This document shows positions 61,367-64,000 of a DNA stretch of 64,000 nt, piece by piece. A model generated the notes under the pieces. It ran no database searches, was not told the origin of the DNA, and saw only the letters and a list, made by a program, of their open reading frames with translations. The translations under genes and the position numbers were made by a program. This DNA comes from an uncultured Paludibaculum sp. (GTDB lineage: Bacteria; Acidobacteriota; Terriglobia; Bryobacterales; Bryobacteraceae). Where the stretch lies: assembly GCF_963665245.1 (NCBI RefSeq), contig NZ_OY762269.1, positions 124,001 through 188,000 of the forward strand, read 5' to 3'. The number at the start of each line of letters is the position of its first letter. Positions within the stretch are counted from its first letter, which is position 1.

Positions 61367-64000
61367 ACCAGCAGCGCCAGTTTCTCGCTGTGAAGCCGGG
61401 CACGCTGCAACGCAAGTGCGAGTGCGGCGGCAGCTGCGATTCCTGTGCGGAGAAGGAAAAGAAGGTGATCCAGCGGCAGGCGGCGCCGGGGGCGGCCGGC
61501 CGAGCCACCTTGGCACCCGCGGCCGCCAGCCAGATCCAATCGGCGATGAGCAGTGGTGGACAGGCGTTGCCCGCTTCGACCCGCGCCACGTTGGAGCCGC
61601 GCTTTGGCGGACGCGACTTTTCCGGGGTACGCGTCCATGCCGACGGCCAGTCGGACGGCTTGGCTCGTCAGATCGGCGCTCAGGCGTTTACGGTCGGCAA
61701 CAGCATCTTCTTCGCTTCCGGGCAGTACGCGCCGCAGACCCCATCGGGCCAGCGTTTGCTCGCTCACGAATTGGCGCACACCGTACAACAGGGCGGACAG
61801 TCGCCCACTGTGCAGCCGAGCCTGGAGGTCGGCGCGGTGAACACGGCCGCCGAACACGAAGCCGAACGTGTTGCCGAGTTGGTGACCAGCGGGCTCAGTT
61901 CCGGCCCCATCAGCGCCGCACCCGTAGCCGGTGGGTTGCTACAGCGCTACGCCACGCCAACTCTACGTGAGCCCATCGGGACGACCGGCGGCGAACGCAT
62001 CGTCCTCCCACCCGAAGAGCCGCTGCAAGTCTACGGATCGAAATGCAAGGACGCAGCCGACTTCACACGCATCACGCAGGCCTATGACAATGCAGCCCGC
62101 CGCGGAGCATTGCGAGCGACTCACGCCGGGCGCGTGGGCAACACGGACCATCTCTGGGACCGGTGGGCACGTTCCCGTGGACCTGCTGGCCAGGCTGTCT
62201 TGAGCAGCGCCAGCCCCGACTACCGCCATACCTGTTCGCCCGATCACATCATCGAGCTGCAAGTAGGTGGATCGGACGACCCGAACAACCTGCGGATTCT
62301 CAACCGCAGCCGCAATCAGACGGCTGGCAGTTCGCTGAACTCTCAACAGATCACGCCGATGTTCCAGCACTATTTCGGCAACACGCCGACGAATCTGGAC
62401 CGGTCGTACATCCAGTTCTCCCGCGCCATTCAGAAGGCCGACGATCCGCCCAGTGCCGACCCCTGCCTGGCGGGCGACCCCAATCCTTACCCGTGGAGCG
62501 GCATCACGCAAAGCACCGACTATGCCTCCACGCTGAACGTCAATGCAGGCGGCAATCCCATCGTCATCGGCTATGGCCGGCGTACCGAAACCGCCGCGCC
62601 GTTTACTGTCAATCCCGACCATCAGTACGCCGTAGCCGGGCTCGAGCTGAAGCGCGTGACAGCGACTGCCCCGGCGCCGGTGATCAGCGCCAATGTCTCG
62701 GCGCGTGTCCGCCGCCTGCCGCTGAAGAACCACACCATCCCGGATTTCGACTTGACCGTGGGGGCGGGCAACAACCTGGTCCTCTCACCAGCGGCGGCCG
62801 CCAGCGACAATCTGCGGCTCACGTTCCCCTTCCTGAGCGAAGCTGCGATGACGCCCGCCATCGGCGCTTCGCAGTTGACGGCCCGCGGTGTGCTGCGCCC
62901 CACGCTGCCCCTGTTGCGCTTCGCGGAGATCAACATGGAGATTCGCGACCAGTCACTGTTCGCGAACGCGCAGATCCCCAACGATCGGATTCGCCAGGCG
63001 TTGCCCGTGCCCGGGCTCGTCATCGAGAACTGCAACCTGGGCATTGCGGTGACGCAGGGCGAGTTCTCCGCCACCGGCGGATTCGGTTTCCGCTTCGGAT
63101 CCATGGCGACCGGTTCGATCACCGCGTCGCTTTCAAATACGCGCGGATTCAGTGCGTTGGGCACCATCAACATGCACATCCCCGGCATCGATCAGGCTAC
63201 CGGCGAGGCATGGGTACGGAATCGTGTCTTCGGCGCGCGCCTCACAGTGGGCAGGGACAATCTGCGGCTGCCCGGAGTGCAATCGGCGCGCCTGGTGGTG
63301 GAAGTCAACGGCGACGGCGCGCTGTCCGGAACCGGCAACGTGGTTCTACGCATCCCCGGCCTGCGCGATGCCACGCTGAACTTCACCGCCAACTCACAAG
63401 GGCAATACGCCATCACCGGCGCAGCTACCGGCACCATCCCCGGGTTGCGGGATCCTCGGCTGGAGCTCAGTTTCGCCAACGGCGCCTTCTCGGGCACCGG
63501 GTCGGCAGGGTTCGTCATTCCCGGCTTCGAGGGCGGCCGCGTCAATCTACGATATGCACAGGGCGCGTTCTCGGGCGACGCCAGCATCGACTATAGGCGC
63601 GGCCGCCTGTCGGGCCGGCTCTTCGCGCGGTTGAGTCCGCAGTCCAGGCTTAGCGGCGGCGGCGAACTCACCTATCAGATTGTGCCCGGCCTGACGGCGG
63701 CCATCGGCATGGAGATCCGGGAAGACGGCACCACGCGCATTCAGGGCGAGCTGCGTCTGCCGGATCCCATCGTTCTGTTCCCCGAGTACGCCTACGACCG
63801 GCGCCTGTTCGGGGTGTCCATCGATATTCCGATCTTCGGTATTTCGTTCGGCAGCCGCAGCGTTGGTATCATCGCGAACATCTCCGCGTCGATGAACGCG
63901 CACGCGGGTATTGGTCCGGGGCAGATCCGGCGGCCTCGCATCATGGCCGCGTTCGAACCCAGCGAAGAAGCGAATCCAGCCAGCTTCCAGGCTTCGGGCG
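61363..64000 (+). CDS. DUF4157 (eCIS core) protein with HNH-like motif and beta-repeats (3' partial)
   Basis: The frame starts at the ATG at 61363, overlapping the AAA gene by ATGA, and is open to the end of the window (879+ residues). Part 1 (~15-30) has a Cys cluster (CECGGSCDSC). Part 2 (~75-145) is the eCIS core: FSGVRVHADG, AFTVGNSIFFASGQY and HELAHTVQQG with HExxH-like His135-Glu136-x2-His139. Part 3 (~287-325) is HNH-nuclease-like: C291, D294-H295, G302-G303, N309-L310, N318. Part 4 (~590-840) is a run of similar beta units (GAFSGTGSAGFVIPGF, GQYAITGAATGTIPGL). DUF4157 proteins are thought to be linked to eCIS loading or toxicity. It could be a cargo toxin, a processing protease or a very large tip protein. 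Confidence 0.85.
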   Translation, partial: MNQQRQFLAVKPGTLQRKCECGGSCDSCAEKEKKVIQRQAAPGAAGRATLAPAAASQIQSAMSSGGQALPASTRATLEPRFGGRDFSGVRVHADGQSDGLARQIGAQAFTVGNSIFFASGQYAPQTPSGQRLLAHELAHTVQQGGQSPTVQPSLEVGAVNTAAEHEAERVAELVTSGLSSGPISAAPVAGGLLQRYATPTLREPIGTTGGERIVLPPEEPLQVYGSKCKDAADFTRITQAYDNAARRGALRATHAGRVGNTDHLWDRWARSRGPAGQAVLSSASPDYRHTCSPDHIIELQVGGSDDPNNLRILNRSRNQTAGSSLNSQQITPMFQHYFGNTPTNLDRSYIQFSRAIQKADDPPSADPCLAGDPNPYPWSGITQSTDYASTLNVNAGGNPIVIGYGRRTETAAPFTVNPDHQYAVAGLELKRVTATAPAPVISANVSARVRRLPLKNHTIPDFDLTVGAGNNLVLSPAAAASDNLRLTFPFLSEAAMTPAIGASQLTARGVLRPTLPLLRFAEINMEIRDQSLFANAQIPNDRIRQALPVPGLVIENCNLGIAVTQGEFSATGGFGFRFGSMATGSITASLSNTRGFSALGTINMHIPGIDQATGEAWVRNRVFGARLTVGRDNLRLPGVQSARLVVEVNGDGALSGTGNVVLRIPGLRDATLNFTANSQGQYAITGAATGTIPGLRDPRLELSFANGAFSGTGSAGFVIPGFEGGRVNLRYAQGAFSGDASIDYRRGRLSGRLFARLSPQSRLSGGGELTYQIVPGLTAAIGMEIREDGTTRIQGELRLPDPIVLFPEYAYDRRLFGVSIDIPIFGISFGSRSVGIIANISASMNAHAGIGPGQIRRPRIMAAFEPSEEANPASFQASG

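Noticed and set aside
62163..63596. 477-residue open frame on the plus strand near the window end
   Set aside because: It is another frame of the DUF4157 gene, which is open from 61363 to 64000 and has clear motifs.

Overview
The window is bacterial, GC-rich and almost fully coding. It most likely comes from an Acidobacteriota chromosome, perhaps of the Bryobacterales/Solibacter type. This is inferred from two very large Oar-like TonB-dependent receptors with a carboxypeptidase-regulatory N-terminal domain, a DUF5107-TPR protein, DUF4091/GH20-type secreted hydrolases and a large stand-alone contractile injection cluster. No insertion sequence, prophage integrase, CRISPR array or rRNA was seen. 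One tRNA (Pro, UGG) is present.

Layout. 1-2853: a receiver/glutaredoxin-like/thioredoxin-reductase-like fusion (5' end outside the window) and a cyclic-nucleotide-binding-type histidine kinase. 2856-31051: a glycan and peptide scavenging region. It holds two outer-membrane receptors, a GH20-like enzyme in an operon with an APC permease, an M20 peptidase and a transglutaminase-like protein, a GH123-like (DUF4091) enzyme with two coupled partners, an esterase-receptor-ROK regulator-Gfo/Idh series, an unassigned glycosidase and a double-VOC protein. 31217-35000: housekeeping genes (tRNA-Pro, rpoD, nrdR, a flippase-like membrane protein). 35196-38930: a tightly overlapping ECF sigma/anti-sigma/LiaF-like/DUF4097 operon, probably sensing the cell envelope. 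39372-47770: a complete Pil-Chp-like chemosensory operon. 47875-52319: fatty acid desaturase, histidine kinase/OmpR regulator pair, nitronate monooxygenase and a small PilZ protein. 52539-64000: a sigma-54-type activator followed by an extracellular contractile injection system (eCIS) that runs off the end of the window.

How parts may work together. The sugar genes look like one regulon: secreted hydrolases release oligosaccharides, TonB receptors import them, a ROK regulator senses the sugar and a Tat-exported Gfo/Idh oxidoreductase acts on it. The chemosensory operon has receptor, two CheW-like couplers, a CheA/ChpA hybrid kinase and two receiver proteins but no CheR/CheB, which fits type IV pilus control rather than classical chemotaxis. 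The eCIS has sheath, tube, baseplate-type protein, DUF4255 terminator, AAA ATPase and a DUF4157 (eCIS core) protein that carries an HNH-like motif and a long beta-repeat region. A possible -24/-12 promoter and three phased CTGCAG palindromes lie between the sigma-54-type activator and the first eCIS gene, so the activator is a good candidate for controlling the injection system.

Limits: all names come from motif recognition by eye. Starts were chosen from Shine-Dalgarno sequences, gene overlaps and signal peptides. Promoter calls are weak unless stated.
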